Assembly (NCBI GenBank): GCA_002245135.1
Contig: NGBS01000916.1
Location: forward strand, 1-49,248
Length of the DNA: 49,248 nt
Direction of reading: 5' to 3'
Source of the DNA: Proteromonas lacertae
Taxonomy: Eukaryota; Sar; Bigyra; Opalinata; Proteromonadidae
Part shown: piece by piece, positions 25,201 to 38,129 of the stretch
Numbering within the stretch: the stretch's first letter is position 1
Layout of the letters: each line of letters begins with the position of its first letter
Notes under the pieces: generated by a model
Databases searched by the model: none
The model's input: only the letters and a program-made list of their open reading frames with translations
What the model was told of the DNA's origin: nothing
Position numbers and translations under genes: made by a program

Positions 25201-28200
25201 TTTCTAAACAATGTAAATCTTCAATATATATTAATCTCTTATTCTTTGATGATAATACTATTCCAGTATCATAATCTTCTTTATCTACAAATAGTCTTTG
25301 GAATATACTCCACAAATCATCACTCACCATCATTGAATGTAAACTCATACTTGAATAATTCACTTGGTCATTCTTATGATGATGTAAATAATACTTCAAT
25401 GCCATTGATTTACCATTACTCTTTGGTGTAATAAATGTTAAACCATTGTGTTTTTGTAATTGATAAAACATTGTAATATGATGATCCACCATTGCTAATA
25501 CTCGATTCGGTACAATAATCTGATGATGGACTGGATCTAATTCATACATTGGCATACTATTCACTATTTCATCCCAAGTAACCCATAAACCAACTGGCTT
25601 TCTTCTTCCTTTCCAATAGAAATAGGGGAAGTAAATATAATTAAATAGATTACTATTCTCTGGATAAGGTAACATCGCTATTCTATCTTTATACCTTCCA
25701 TCACCTTGTAATGTGTAAGATGTATATGCTTTATTTGGATCTGTCAAGAATAAATAAAAGAAATGTGAAAAAATAGAGAAATTTTCTGTATCTAATAGTG
25801 TTCGAACTGCTAACGTTAAACAGTAAATAGCAATTGATTCCATATCACACAATGAATAATCAACTAATGGCGTAGTATTTGTTTCAACATCTTCACTGGT
25901 TGAATATGGATTATTATGTCTGAAATAATATGATAAATGACTTTCATAATATGTCAAAAAGTTATAAACTAATACAACTTCACTTTGACTAGATACTGAA
26001 AGTGTAATAGATGATTGTAAAAATGATAATGTTGGATTAACTAACCACTCTATTATCTTACGAATATACAACGATTGTTCTAATGTTAATGAGAATAATT
26101 CAGTCATTCCTGCACTTGATTTTGGTCTTCCTGATAATAACAATGTATTATTCATTTCATTATCATTTGGATTTTCATTTGGATTAAATGGTAAAACTGA
26201 ATATTCAGGATGTATTTCATTATCATGTCTGATAAAGAAACTTTCAATTAAATTATACACTTTTGGTTGAGTTTCTGCATCTGTATGTATAATTGCACAT
26301 TCATTAAACACAGCTGGACTTGCATAACATAATGTTCTTGTTTCTAATACAATATTCCATTCTTTCACTATCGATTCCTCTGCATCTTTATTGTAGATTA
26401 TATTTGGTATTGAATCTAACCACCATTTATCGATTGTACCATCTAAACAGATTATCTGTTTATTATAAGTATTGGATTGTTGTAGAAACTTCTTTATTCC
26501 ATGTAATACACCTGGTTGATCTCCTGTTCCAAACCATTGTAATGGAGACATTGTACAAGGATTAATATTACGATAATTCAACTGTTTTCCACGAAACTGT
26601 GATTCTCTCTTTAAACTTCTTAATAATATTCTTCTATATGTTGTTTTACCAGCACCTGGATGACCTGAGATGATTATCTTATTGAATGATTTGATAGATT
26701 GACTTAATGACAAACATGTTTGAATGAATTTAGCTGATGCATAAATACCATTTTCTTTAGAGACTAATTCAATATGCTGTTTCATTGCATCATCAGTATG
26801 AATACCTTTAATAATACATTTATTAAACTCCAATCGAATCATATCTAATATTGAATCAGTCAAAGTTGTACCAACAGCAGAGAATATATACTTTGTTAAT
26901 ACATCATATAAACAATCATCATCACTCATAAATGGATTTAAAAAGTGTAAATAACCAGCATTCGATATAACTGTTGTCATTCCTCTTACATTAAACGTAT
27001 GATTATTTACTGGTGGATAATAATCACTCAAGTGTCTAAAGATAGATGCAATCTTTGTACCTAATTCTTTAGCATTATGAAAACCATAAGAGAAGAATAA
27101 ACCAGTAGCAATATGGTAGAAATCAGGACAAATAACTGATAATACTCGTGTATGATGTTGTAATGATTCTGGTAATGATAAGAACGGTTGGGAAGATGAC
27201 ATAGTAAATACAATTTGACCGTCATGATTGACTTTAGTTGGAATACCATTTAAATCAATATGTGTTTTCTTTGATTTAATCGTTATGTAAATATTCTGTA
27301 ATACACATCCTAAGGTTGATAATGATTCACTTGTTAATTTTTCAATATTTCTAAAACATACATAAAATGGACCTGTTGTAGCTAATCCTATTAAACGATA
27401 TAATTCAGGTATTGTTAAATCTTGACTGCAATGATAACTACTAGTACGATATCCTAATAGATTACTAATATTCTCAAACACTGAATATTTACCAGATACA
27501 CTATTACCATGAATAATGGTTTTATAATGGTGATAGAATGATAAATATAAAGATTCTTCATATTTCAATATATCAGGTGTAATAACGATTCTGATATAAG
27601 ATGGTGAATGTTCATATCCATATTTCATATCATGATACATACAACTAATAGCTACTACTTGGTTATTACATATATCATTCTCACTTGTATCTTTAGGACG
27701 AATACTAGAAGCTGTATTTAATCGAGATGTTGTTTTATTAGTCTCTGATGTAGCTGGTCTTGTCTCAACTGTTTCACTGGTTGTAGTAGCTGTTAATGGT
27801 GTTGAATCACCTGTTGATGGTTGTTGTTGTTGTAGTACTGGTTCACTAGTGGTTTGTGGACTAAGTAATAAATCAGGATTAGATTCATTCAATGTAAATG
27901 TTTCTTTTGGAGTTGATTGGCTAGTTGGTGTTGCTATTGATGTTGGTGTATGAGGTGAATCTGTAATAGATCTCATAGATGCAGAAGTATTCACAATAAT
28001 TCTCTTTTTAGCTGTAGTTTCTGGATCTTTATCAACATCATCAATATTCTTCAAATATGATTTCATTTGTCCAACCCATTCAAACTGATTAGCTTCTAGA
28101 ATACCTCTTTGTATATACAATTGACATGATAATATCATTGATCTTAAATATGTTAATAATTGATGAACTCTTAATAAGACAAATCTTCCAGGTTGCGAAT

Positions 28201-31200
28201 TAATTATCTCTATTAAACTCTCTACACAATCTCTCAATAATTTACTCACATCATATAACTTGTGCGTTTCAAACGCATCTTCTATTAATTTGGTAACTAT
28301 TACTCTTGCAGCACATAATATTATTTGACCATTATATTCACTAATTGTTTGTAAAGTACATATTTCAGTTAAAGGAATCTTACAAACAGTATGAATATAA
28401 TACTTTAATGAATGGTTCAATGAATCTTGTATATTAATCATCATATCTGTTATATTTGTATTCTTTCTAAATGGTAATGTAAAGTTAAACACCTCACCTG
28501 AATGGCACTTCATTCCTATTACATGTTTCTCTTCTTCATCTTGTTCAATATCTTCTAAACCATTGAATAATTGATCGACTAATATCTTAATCGCTTTCTT
28601 ATCAGCTTTTTCTGTTAAATACTTTGATAATTGATCATTGGATAATAAATACAAACGTGGTGCTTTTTCTCTCAAACTATTAATATAATTCTGAAAACTC
28701 TTTTCTAATAAATCCAATGATTCTTGTAAATTAGCCGTTTTACTAATCGTTTCAATATCATCCAAAAAATCTTTCCATAATTTGCAATCACCAGCTTGAA
28801 GTATAATATAATTATATATTGATTCACATTGAGTATAGTAATTCTGTACTTCTTCAGAAAATGATTTTAAATTACCACTTTGGAATATTCCAGTATATCT
28901 CATCCATGAATATTGAGTATTGTAATATTTATGTAATGAACTTTGTCTCAATCTTACTACTCTTGCAAATTTCTTAATATCATTTTCATATAATGTCACA
29001 TATTTATCTTGTAATAACAAATCACATCTCACTATCTGATCTTCAATTGTTTCTTCAATATATTTGATAATTGGACCAGCTAAATGTGGAATATTGACAA
29101 TATCATTAGGTGGAGATACTTCATAAGATTCATTATTCCAAAATAATTTCATTTTTTCTAATGAACTTTCTACACGATATTCTCCTCTTGCATCACCAAT
29201 CAAATCTCTCAATTTCTCAATATATTTATCCAACTCTGTTCTTATTAATGAACTTAAACATAATTCAGGACCATGGTAGAATTTCAATCCAATTATCTTT
29301 TGTATTTCCTCCCAATGTCTTTCCTTTATACCAGGTATACCTAATAACAATGCTAATTCACGATGTTTAGTAACAAATGATTCTAAACCTCTACGAACTA
29401 ATTGTAAATCTTGTACAAGTGTTGGATAATTATTCACTTTAATAATGAATTGTTGTACTTCATCATATAATTGATTAGATAGTTTTATACAATCACTTAC
29501 ATTCCAATCTTTAAATGGTTTATTATACCATATTTCTCTATATTCGAAATAGGTTTGAATGTTTGTCCATATTTGTGCTAATAATGATAATTGAGATCTC
29601 ATATTACTAACTGCTATGTTATAATTAGATACTTCTTGACCCATTCTATTTTCAAATGAATTCATTTCATTGCATTCAACTTCTAAGGCAGATAATTCTA
29701 CTTTAATCTCTTCAATTGAATTTTTAATACTTTTAGCTACAGAAATACTAAATCCTGATTTTTGATATAAATCTGTAATCTTCTTTGCAACATCTGATCT
29801 TTTCTTTGACAAATTTGATCTTTTACCATCCAAACTCTCACAAATAGACATTCTTGACTTTAACAATGAATCACTACATTTAGTAATTGATTGAACAATA
29901 TCAAATTGATAATTATACATCTTAGTAAAGACTACTAAGGGTTCTAAATACTTTGGAGTTGGAATATTATCTAATAAATAGACTTGATGTTCAGATATTC
30001 CATTTGCACCATAACATTCAAGGTTTATTCTTTGTATTCTTATTCTACAATCATCTAAGTAATTCTTTGCTATTATATATTCATCTATTGTAGTTGGCAT
30101 TATTTCTAATTGTTTAGACATTGTATCATATTGATTAATAACTTCTTGACATTTTACAAATATATAATCAATAAATATCTTTCCAATTATTACACCAATT
30201 TCATTATATCTTTTCTTAAATGCTTCTAAATATTTCTTACAATTTAATTTAATAATTTTATAGAGCATTAATTCTTTATAAACCAATGTAATATTCGGAA
30301 CAGCTAATTCATAATTATCAAGGAAATCTCTATATATTTCCAATGGTTTAGGTAATACAATATCATTATTATCGTTAATCTTTATATTATTATCACCAAT
30401 TGTATTAACTCTTAACATTGGAGTTTTCACTCTCAATATTTCACCTAAATATTCATCTTGAAATATAATATCATTTGGTGATATTAGCTGTATATATTCA
30501 CTTATATCATTACTATCTATTGAGAATGTATATTGTATCTCTTCAATGGTATTAGTTACATCTAATATATGCAAACTTATACCTCTTATATTTTCATTTA
30601 AATCAATTATATTCTTTCGATTGTATTTTACCATATCATCGATTAAATTAGAAGTCAATTGATATTCTATTCTTTTATAAGAAGATGTCATTTGGATTAA
30701 ATGGTTAATGATGTTAATACACTCATTGTTTATATCGTTTAATGTTGGAAATATATCACATTTCTTAGTATTCGTGTTATAAACTAACTCTACTTCAATT
30801 AAACAAGAATGATAGTATTTATCTCTATTAACAATTGATAAAAACTGATTAAAATGCTTCAAATAATCAGATGCAATATAATACAAATGACTTGACATTA
30901 ATGCAGATGCAGTGTTAAACAATTGATTATATCTTCTCACTATCACTTGAATTTCTTCATTAGAATTTGATATTTTTAAGAAATTTGGTTTATGTGGAAG
31001 TGGTGGAATATAAGCTGAGTTTTTATGAGTCATTAATAACATATATTCATGAAAGGATGTATGAATATCAGGACGATAAAACCCTTCCATTGGTTTATGC
31101 TGTAAATATCTATTCACCTCCTCAACAAATGGTTTTTCTATTTGAACAACTTTATTCTGTATTATATTCAATATATTTGGGAAATAGGATGTTCTTATTA

Positions 31201-32388
31201 CATTATCTATATCATCAATTAGACGAATTAACTTTGATCTAAATTGTTCTAGTGTTTTAGGGTATTCTGATATTGTTGAATAATCAAATGTCTGCTCAAT
31301 CATTGGCAATATAATACCTAATACATCTTGATATACACTATTAATTGAAATTAATAATTCATCTAAACATAAATCATCTATAATATTATTTTTATAATTC
31401 TCTATATTCTCATGTTTAATAATTCTTCTTGCTTTATTTACTTCTTCATTGAACATTGGAGGTATGGATAGTACTTTATTACATAGTTCTCTATCTATTA
31501 ACAAGTTATCCATTAAGTTTTCATCTCTTATATAATATCGTAAAGTTCCATATTTTAATGAATGAATATATTCACTATACATCTCAGATATTAAGGTACG
31601 ACAGTGTTCTACCACTTGTGGATCATCAATCATATGAAGTGGTAAGTTTAAATAAGATAATATATTATATACAGTCTTCATAGATAAATTAGACAATGCA
31701 TCTGGATCAACTATCTTTTCAGCCAAATCGTGGAATTGACTCTCATTAGAAGGTACATCTAAGTGAAAATCAGGATTCTCTAACAATGATGCTTTGGATA
31801 AGTCTAATGTTTGATTATCCTCATTATTGTTCTTTGAATCACCATATAGTTCAGATGTTCCTTTTATTAATGTTCGTAATATATCAGCTCTAGTTGGAGC
31901 ATCACAAGGTGGTGGTTCATACACAGTATTCCACCTAATTTTCTTCACTTTCATCTTTTTACCTTCATAATTGTCTTTATGAGATGGTGACATTATTTTA
32001 TCTATTGGTTTTTTCTCTGCTCTTGGATATTCTCTTATATTATGTTGTATTGGAATTTTTATATTTCTCACTTGAAGTGTTGATGCACTTGGTTGATATT
32101 TGGTTGCGATTCTGTCTGATGGAGTTTGGTAATCTAAAACATCTGGATCTAAAGCAAGTGATAACTGTTTATCAAAATCATCTGAAGGATATGGGATTTC
32201 ACTACATTATATTATTATTATATGATTCTATACGGTATATATTCTACATCTAGATTTAATTGTACACTACTCAGAGACGAATGTGTCATTGCACTGGTGC
32301 TACTCTTGGTATCTTTGAGTGTAGATGTTGGTAAACTTCTAGCTTTTTGTTTTACATTAAGAGGGGAATTATAGGATCCTTTATTCAT
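19271..32388 (-). CDS. Dynein-heavy-chain-like protein with degenerate AAA1 (DNHD1-like)
   Basis: Exon 1 is 32388-32234 (MNKGSYNSPLN...) and exon 2 is 32201-19271, with a 32 nt intron, giving 4361 residues in one uninterrupted 12.9 kb exon. A dynein tail and linker are followed by a low-complexity Ser/Thr insert (27670-28020). AAA1, near residue 1620, has GNSVSGKYS where motors have GPAGTGKTE, CFRNIEK instead of CFDEFNR, and TMSSSQP instead of TMNPGY, so nucleotide hydrolysis there should be lost. AAA2 keeps a good P-loop (GHPGAGKTT, about 26655) and LDGTIDKWW. AAA3 has PKSNGKS and YIEDLHC. AAA4 has lost its P-loop. Stalk coiled coils (about 23740-22760) flank a recognisable microtubule-binding domain. 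AAA5, AAA6 and the C-terminal domain follow. Loss of AAA1 motifs with an intact stalk fits DNHD1, a non-motor flagellar dynein relative. The specific orthology is inferred. Confidence 0.9.
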
Positions 32389-32452
32389 TATTTTAAAACG
32401 AAACTTTCAAAAAACGAAAGCTTGACAGGTTTGATTAAATCTATTTTGAATA
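32389..32452. promoter_or_regulatory. 64 bp bidirectional promoter between dynein-like gene and MetRS
   Basis: The two ATGs (32388 minus, 32453 plus) are only 64 bp apart, so both promoters and 5'UTRs must overlap here. On the minus strand the interval has CAAGCTTTCGTTTTTTGAAA (32405-32424) followed by GTTTCGTTTTAAAATA up to the dynein-like start. TTTCGTTTT occurs twice. No CCAAT box is seen. Confidence 0.6.
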
Positions 32453-34130
32453 ATGATTAATAACTCTTTTAGTTTATCTAAATTTTCTTCTAAAGTATAT
32501 TGTTTGCATTATTTATGGTTAGATATCTATTTTAAACAATATAAAAAGATCATTTTCATTGATTTCTACTCCAATATATTATATTAATGGTGAACCACAT
32601 ATTGGAACATTATATTCAACTGTATTAGCTGATTTCTTTCATCGATGGGAAAAACTGAAAGGTAATGATACTTACTTTACAACAGGAACTGATGAGCATG
32701 GTTCCAAAGTGTATCAAGTTGCACAAAAATCTGGATTTGATACTAAAAAATATTGTGATGTTATGTCTTCCAAATTTGAAAAAATGTGTAGTCCATATTG
32801 TATTGAGTATGATAGGTTTATTCGTACAACTGATGAAGATCATATAGAAACTGTACAAAAATTATGGAATGAATTATACAATAAAGGATTGATATATAAA
32901 GGTGAATATAAATCATGGTATTGTAGATCAGATGAATCTTATTTAACACAATCACAAATCACAAAGCAAAAAATAAAAGGAATTGATTATTATTTTACTA
33001 AAGATACATATAAACAAGTAGAATGGATCAATGAAATTAACTACAAATTCAAACTATCTCAATTCAAAGATGATATAAGAAAATGGTTATTATCAAAAGA
33101 TGATATCATTACACCAAAATCTCAGTTACAGAATATATTAAATATATTAGATAATGAAGATATATCTGATTTATCAATATCAAGAACTAAATCAAAAGTG
33201 CCATGGGGAATTGAAGTTCCAAATGATAAAACTCAAACTATTTATGTTTGGTTTGATGCTTTATTGAATTATATCACTTCCAGTTATAAGTTAAATCATT
33301 GGCCACCTTATTGTAATATAGTTGGTAAAGATATATTGAAATTTCATACAATTTATTATCCAGCAATTTTGATGGGTTTAGGATATGAATTACCGAAACA
33401 TATTTTAATACATAATCATTGGACAGTAAATAAACAGAAAATGTCAAAGAGTTTAGGGAATGTTATTCTTCCTGGTGATTTATTAAAACCATTTAAATGC
33501 GATGTAATTCGTTATTATTTATTGAGAAATAGTAATTACAATAGTGACAGTGATTTTAGTATTGAAGGGAATTAAGAAATTGAATAATACTGAATTAGCT
33601 GATATTGTTGGTAATTTAATAAGTAGAAGTTTCTCTCCAATATTAATGAAATATTGTAATGCTGTAATGTGTAAAGATAGTGTGAAATTGACTGATATTG
33701 ATAGAAAACTGTTAGATTATATGAAAGAAGTGAAAAAGAATGTAACAAAATATTATGATTCTTTGTATTATTATAAAGGGATAGATGAAATGATTACTTA
33801 CTTGAGGGAAGTAAATAAATACTTGGCTATTACTGAACCATGGAGAATAGCAAAAAATAATGATATATCTGCTATTGAAAAAGGGAATCAATTATCTTCC
33901 ATAATCTATACAATCTGTGAGTCAATAAAAATGGCAGGAGTGTTTTTATATCCTGTTATGCCTTCTTGTATAAATTATTTGATATTCTGTTATTCATAGC
34001 TGCATTAAGACTATTGAATGTTGTAGTTCCAGGTATTACTGATGTAAAATACTCAGTTCTTGATGAAAATACCACTTATGAAAAAAGATTTCTAAAAAAG
34101 TTCATGCCTTTTAGGAAATTTAGAGATTAA
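32453..34130 (+). CDS. MARS2: Methionyl-tRNA synthetase, organellar type (two apparent frameshifts)
   Basis: This enzyme charges mitochondrial initiator and elongator tRNA-Met. Exon 1 (32453-32494) and the sequence after a 28 nt intron (32495-32522) give MINNSFSLSKFSSKISI then LNNIKRSFSLIS, a basic, Ser-rich likely mitochondrial presequence. Next comes TPIYYINGEPHIGTLYSTVL with the class-I HIGH motif (PHIG). YCRSDESYL, YVWFDALLNYI and KQKMSKSLGNV (KMSKS) follow, typical of the bacterial/mitochondrial form. The frame breaks at the GGG run 33567-33569 (one base too many) and again near the TTT at 33978-33980 (one base too few). Across both, the protein continues sensibly (EGIKKLNNTELADIVGNL; later ILLFIAALRLLNVVVPG) to the stop at 34128. 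Either these are homopolymer sequencing errors or the gene is freshly broken. Confidence 0.88.
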
Positions 34131-34339
34131 TTTTTATAGAGGTATTTCTTTGCTTTCCAAATACGACATTACATAATGATTTACTAAATTCGCTGATGAT
34201 AAAAATAAAAATGACGATTGTAATGGTTTGAGCTACGCTTGAGTGAAGATGATTGGTTTATTTCTCTTCAGTTTTAAAAATAAAAACTTCACATCTTCTT
34301 AAATACTTTTAGATAGATATCCCTGATAAAATTATTAGG

Positions 34340-35191
34340 ATGCCTATAAGGAATTTTTTTAATCAATATAATGACAATTATCCGCAAGGAATACTATATG
34401 ATGCTGATATAAATCGCAGTACTAAGCGGAAACGTGCACTGTCTAATGAAAATGTAAATAAATTAAAAATAGTAGTATGAATATGTTTTAATATCCCATT
34501 AGAATCATTTCTCTGTATGTATAACTAGAAATAGTAATCTCAACGGAATATTGAGATTAGCTCATTCTATTGAACAATTAGAATGTATATTATTTTTTAT
34601 CTTATTTTGCATAGTAAACTCTGTAAATGATGAAATTGTATGCTGGTTCATTGAAAATATAAAGACATTCCCTAATATCACATCCATATCTCTTCATTGT
34701 CTATCTGCAGAATCAACAGATAAATTATTATTCACAATTTCAGAATTAATATTAAGTCAGACATGGTTTATAACATCTTTTGATTTGTCAGATAATGTCA
34801 TCACTGATGACCAGTTCGAATATATATTAGAATCACTTTCATTTAATCAATGTGCTTGTGCTTTAGTAGAAAGGTTGATATTACACAATAACAGACTGAG
34901 TGGTAAAACGTTAATTCCTTTAACAAACCTTATATCAAAGTCATACTTCCCTCGTTTAAGTGATTATTCAATTAATGGAAATTGTATAAGTGTAACTGAT
35001 TTTGAAAAGATTATGAATGCTCTGAAGAATGGAAATTGTCAGAATATTCCATATATGAAAGTAGTTTGTATGATTTTATTGTTCTATTTTGTATTTTTAT
35101 AGATGAAGCTTCAAAAGACTTGAAAATAGAAAATTGGTGTAGAAATCGGTTGAGAACTCAGTCATTTCGGGATTTAAATACTCTTACATAG
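34340..35191 (+). CDS. Small leucine-rich-repeat protein
   Basis: Four exons are 34340-34474, 34503-34584, 34615-35067 and 35103-35191. Introns of 28, 30 and 35 nt all have GTAT..TAG ends (the first donor could also be 3 nt earlier). The result is about 252 residues, starting MPIRNFFNQYNDN and ending RDLNTLT. LRR-like strands are ITSISLHCLSAESTDKLL, SFDLSDNVITDDQFEYIL, VERLILHNNRLSGKTLI and DYSINGNCISVTDFEKIM, which is the ribonuclease-inhibitor pattern. Splicing the last exon gives MKVVYEASKDLKIENWCRN, far better than stopping in the unspliced frame. I do not recognise a specific family. It lies 209 bp after MetRS on the same strand and converges on MTO1. Confidence 0.75.
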
Positions 35192-35350
35192 ATCATTGTT
35201 ATATAATTTACACAGTTTTACATTTTGATTATAGATATCTTATATGTTAATAAGTAGCTGCATTATTAATTAATTAATTAATTTGATGGTGTTAATTACA
35301 TATTTAGTAAGGATAAAAATGAATATAACATTAAATTACATTAATTCTTA

Positions 35351-37385
35351 CTATATAACCTCTTTCATTCTATGACACATATTAATTATCACCATAAGAG
35401 TATGTGGTCTGATTCCTTCAATTTTAGATGCATCATATATTGTTAGTGGTTTAATTCTGTTTAATTTTTCATATTCTTCAATAGAAATACCTACTAATTC
35501 TTTATAATTGATATTCTCAGGTATTACTAACTCTCTTTGCCTTTTATATGATTCAATTTCATTTTCTTGCTTTTTAAGATAGTTTTCATATTTACATTCA
35601 GTTTCTATTTCTGTTTTTATAGTTAATGGAACTTCATTAACATCTTTTCTTTCATTTATCATTTTATTGATATTTTCTATTGTTATATTTGGTCTTAATA
35701 ATATTTCCCAATAACTTCTGCTTTTATCTGATTGGATATTATACTTCTTCAATTCTAATGGTTTTAAATTAGTTGATTTTAACATATTTTTATATTCATT
35801 TATAACTCTATATCTATCAACCATTTTATCATATCTTTCTTTACTAACACATCCAACTTCATATCCTCTTTTAGTCAATCGATAATCTGCATTATCTTGT
35901 CTTAATAATAATCTATATTCACATCTACTAGTAAACATTCTATAAGGTTCTTTAGTTCCATTGGTTATTAAATCATCAATCATTACTCCTATCATACTTT
36001 CACTCCTATCTAAAATGAATTTATTCTTCCCTTTACTGATTATATCCAATGATGCATTTATTCCAGCAACGATTCCTTGTCCAGCTGCTTCTTCATAACC
36101 AGTTGTACCATTTATTTGACCTGCCAAATATAATCCTTTTATTATCTTTGATTCTAATGTATGATATAAATCTTGTGGATTACTAAAATAATATTCTACT
36201 GAATAACCTGGTCTTATTATCTTACATTCTTCTAGACCTTTGATTGTGTGTAACAATTCTAATTGAGTTTCATATTTCATTGCTATACTACATCCATTTG
36301 GATAAACACTATTTGAATATAAATAATCATCTGATAAAATATCTTCTGGTTCTAACCATATTGTATGTGAATCTCTTGTTGGAAACATTATTATTTTCTT
36401 ATCAATTGAAGGACAATATCTTGGTCCTATTCCATCTCCATTGTTACTGTCATATGATGGTAATTCTGGCATATGTTTTCTTATTATATCATGTGTTTTT
36501 TCATTAGTTGATGTTTTATAACATTTAATAAATTGTTTTTCATTTGGTAATTTTGAATTATTATAAATATTCAAAAATGATAATGGTATTGGTGGATTAT
36601 CACTTTCTTGAATTAATAAGCTATCAAAATTGATTGTTTTAATATCAATTCTTGGTGGTGTTCCTGTTTTTAATTGTTTCATATCAAATCCATTTGATTT
36701 TAATTGTTCAACTATATTTGAGTATGTTGATTCTGGTTTTAGAGTGTTTTTATAGTATCTTCCACCATCTTCACTATTATGTGATATAAATACTTTTCCA
36801 CCTAAAAATGTACCTGTTGTAAGAATTATATGGTTAGAATATATTTCTTTCTTTTCTTTTGTTTTTTCATTATCAACAATTATTCCTTTTATTGATTTGT
36901 TATTCTTATCAATTATTAGATTCTTCACTATTCCTTCATATTGGATTAAATTGTGAATGTTCTTCAATATTTTTTGCATATTTTGTGTGTACAAAGTACG
37001 AGACATCTGAACTCTATTTCCTTGAACCTATATATTTATAAAATATGAATGAATGAATAAATTATACTGCAGCTCCTCTCGATCTATTTAATACTCTAAA
37101 TTGAATGCCTGAAATATCAGATACAACTCCAATTAAGCCATCCAAAGCATCAACTTCTCTTACTATGTGACCTTTGCCAATTCCACCAATGGAAGGCTAA
37201 ATTGTTACAATATGTAATAAAAATACATTACATGACATATCTCCAATAGTATTCAAGCTTTTACTAACCAAACATGTCTTTAAACCCATTCTTGCAGACA
37301 CAGCAGCAGCTTCACATCCAGCATGTCCACCACCTACAACAATCACATCATAACTGATTGACCTTATTAGCTTTACAAAATTCAT
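35351..37385 (-). CDS. MTO1: MnmG/GidA-type tRNA uridine-5-carboxymethylaminomethyl modification enzyme (mitochondrial MTO1)
   Basis: This FAD enzyme, with the MnmE/GTPBP3 partner, modifies the wobble uridine of mitochondrial tRNAs. Exons are 37385-37227, 37196-37068 and 37027-35351, with introns of 30 and 40 nt, giving 654 residues (bacterial MnmG is about 630). Seen in order are an N-terminal FAD loop [12 protein letters not shown], the [19 protein letters not shown] block with the conserved Cys right at the first splice junction, the MnmG signature [11 protein letters not shown] with the second catalytic Cys, [20 protein letters not shown], and [20 protein letters not shown]. The C-terminus ends in a helical [12 protein letters not shown] segment. 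The extreme N-terminus ([11 protein letters not shown]) may be a short mitochondrial leader. The gene looks intact and is head-to-head with NICN1. Confidence 0.96.
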
Positions 37386-37464
37386 TTAGTTTGATATGAA
37401 ATGAATTTTAGTATGAAAGGTTTGAACTTTCTCAAACCCAAAATTCAAGTTTTTGAAATTATAT
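37386..37464. promoter_or_regulatory. 79 bp bidirectional promoter between MTO1 and NICN1
   Basis: The ATGs at 37385 (minus) and 37465 (plus) are 79 bp apart. On the plus strand, CAAGTTTTTGAAATT (37446-37460) lies 5 bp before the NICN1 start and resembles the CAAGCTTT elements at other starts. TTTGAACTTTCTCAAACC is a partial inverted repeat near its middle. Confidence 0.5.
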
Positions 37465-37972
37465 ATGTCTCTATTGCCATTTTTACTAGAAGAGAGTAAT
37501 TTTCATGATCAAAAAACGCAATCGAAAAGATATTATTTAAAACTAGGAAAGAATATACTGTTTGGATCAATCAAGTTTAAAAACTATTATGGAGGATTTG
37601 TAAGAATATTTACTGGATCAGATGGTATATAATTTAGGAATTATTTATGATTATAGATAGCACAAACTGGAATTTGTATATAGATAAACAGCAATTGATG
37701 AATAATTATAACTGTGAAAATGATTCTCAACAATGGCATGTAATCCACCTAAATTTAACAAAACCATGTAATAGAATAAGAATTGACATATTTCAACCTT
37801 CTCCCCTTTGGAATAAAGTATATTATTATTTACACTTTATATTTTATAGTTTGAATTACAAGAAATAAGTGTAATTCATGAGCCAGTCATTTCTTCAATT
37901 AAACAAAAAAATAATACCATATTGCCATCTTCAAATGATATAATTAGTTTATTTCGTCTTATAAAGACTTAA
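37465..37972 (+). CDS. NICN1: Nicolin-1, tubulin polyglutamylase complex subunit
   Basis: Nicolin-1 co-purifies with the TTLL1 tubulin polyglutamylase complex and acts on axonemal or cytoplasmic microtubules. Three exons are 37465-37624, 37657-37817 and 37850-37972, with two 32 nt introns, giving 147 residues. The jelly-roll-like core matches: IKFKNYYGGFVRIF (family FKNYYTAFLSIR) and IRIDIFQPSPLWNKFELQEI (family LRLILRQPSPLWLSFTVEEL), with the QPSPLW block split from FELQEI by the second intron. It is shorter than human NICN1 (213 residues), lacking most of the C-terminal tail. The stop at 37970 is clean. Its presence next to other tubulin-related genes fits a flagellated cell. Confidence 0.88.
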
Positions 37973-38129
37973 CTTAATATTTAAAATATAAATTTATACA
38001 TTTCTAGTATAAAATAAAACAAAAAATAATCATATATATATTTTTAATTATATTAATAATATAATAACCATTTATTAAATTGTCCCTTTTTATATAATAA
38101 TAATAATAATATAGTACAAACATAAATAC

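Noticed and set aside
27300-27512. Degenerate AAA1 as a sign that the dynein-like gene is a pseudogene
   Set aside because: The single exon is open for 12.9 kb with all other domains present, so the motif loss is a stable property and not general decay.
23532-31683. Several 75-95-codon plus-strand frames opposite the dynein-like gene
   Set aside because: They lie antisense to an intact, recognisable gene and have the composition of complementary-strand shadows.
33560-33580. Programmed ribosomal frameshift in MetRS
   Set aside because: There is no slippery heptamer or downstream structure, a second frame change exists in the same gene, and MetRS genes are not known to use frameshifting.
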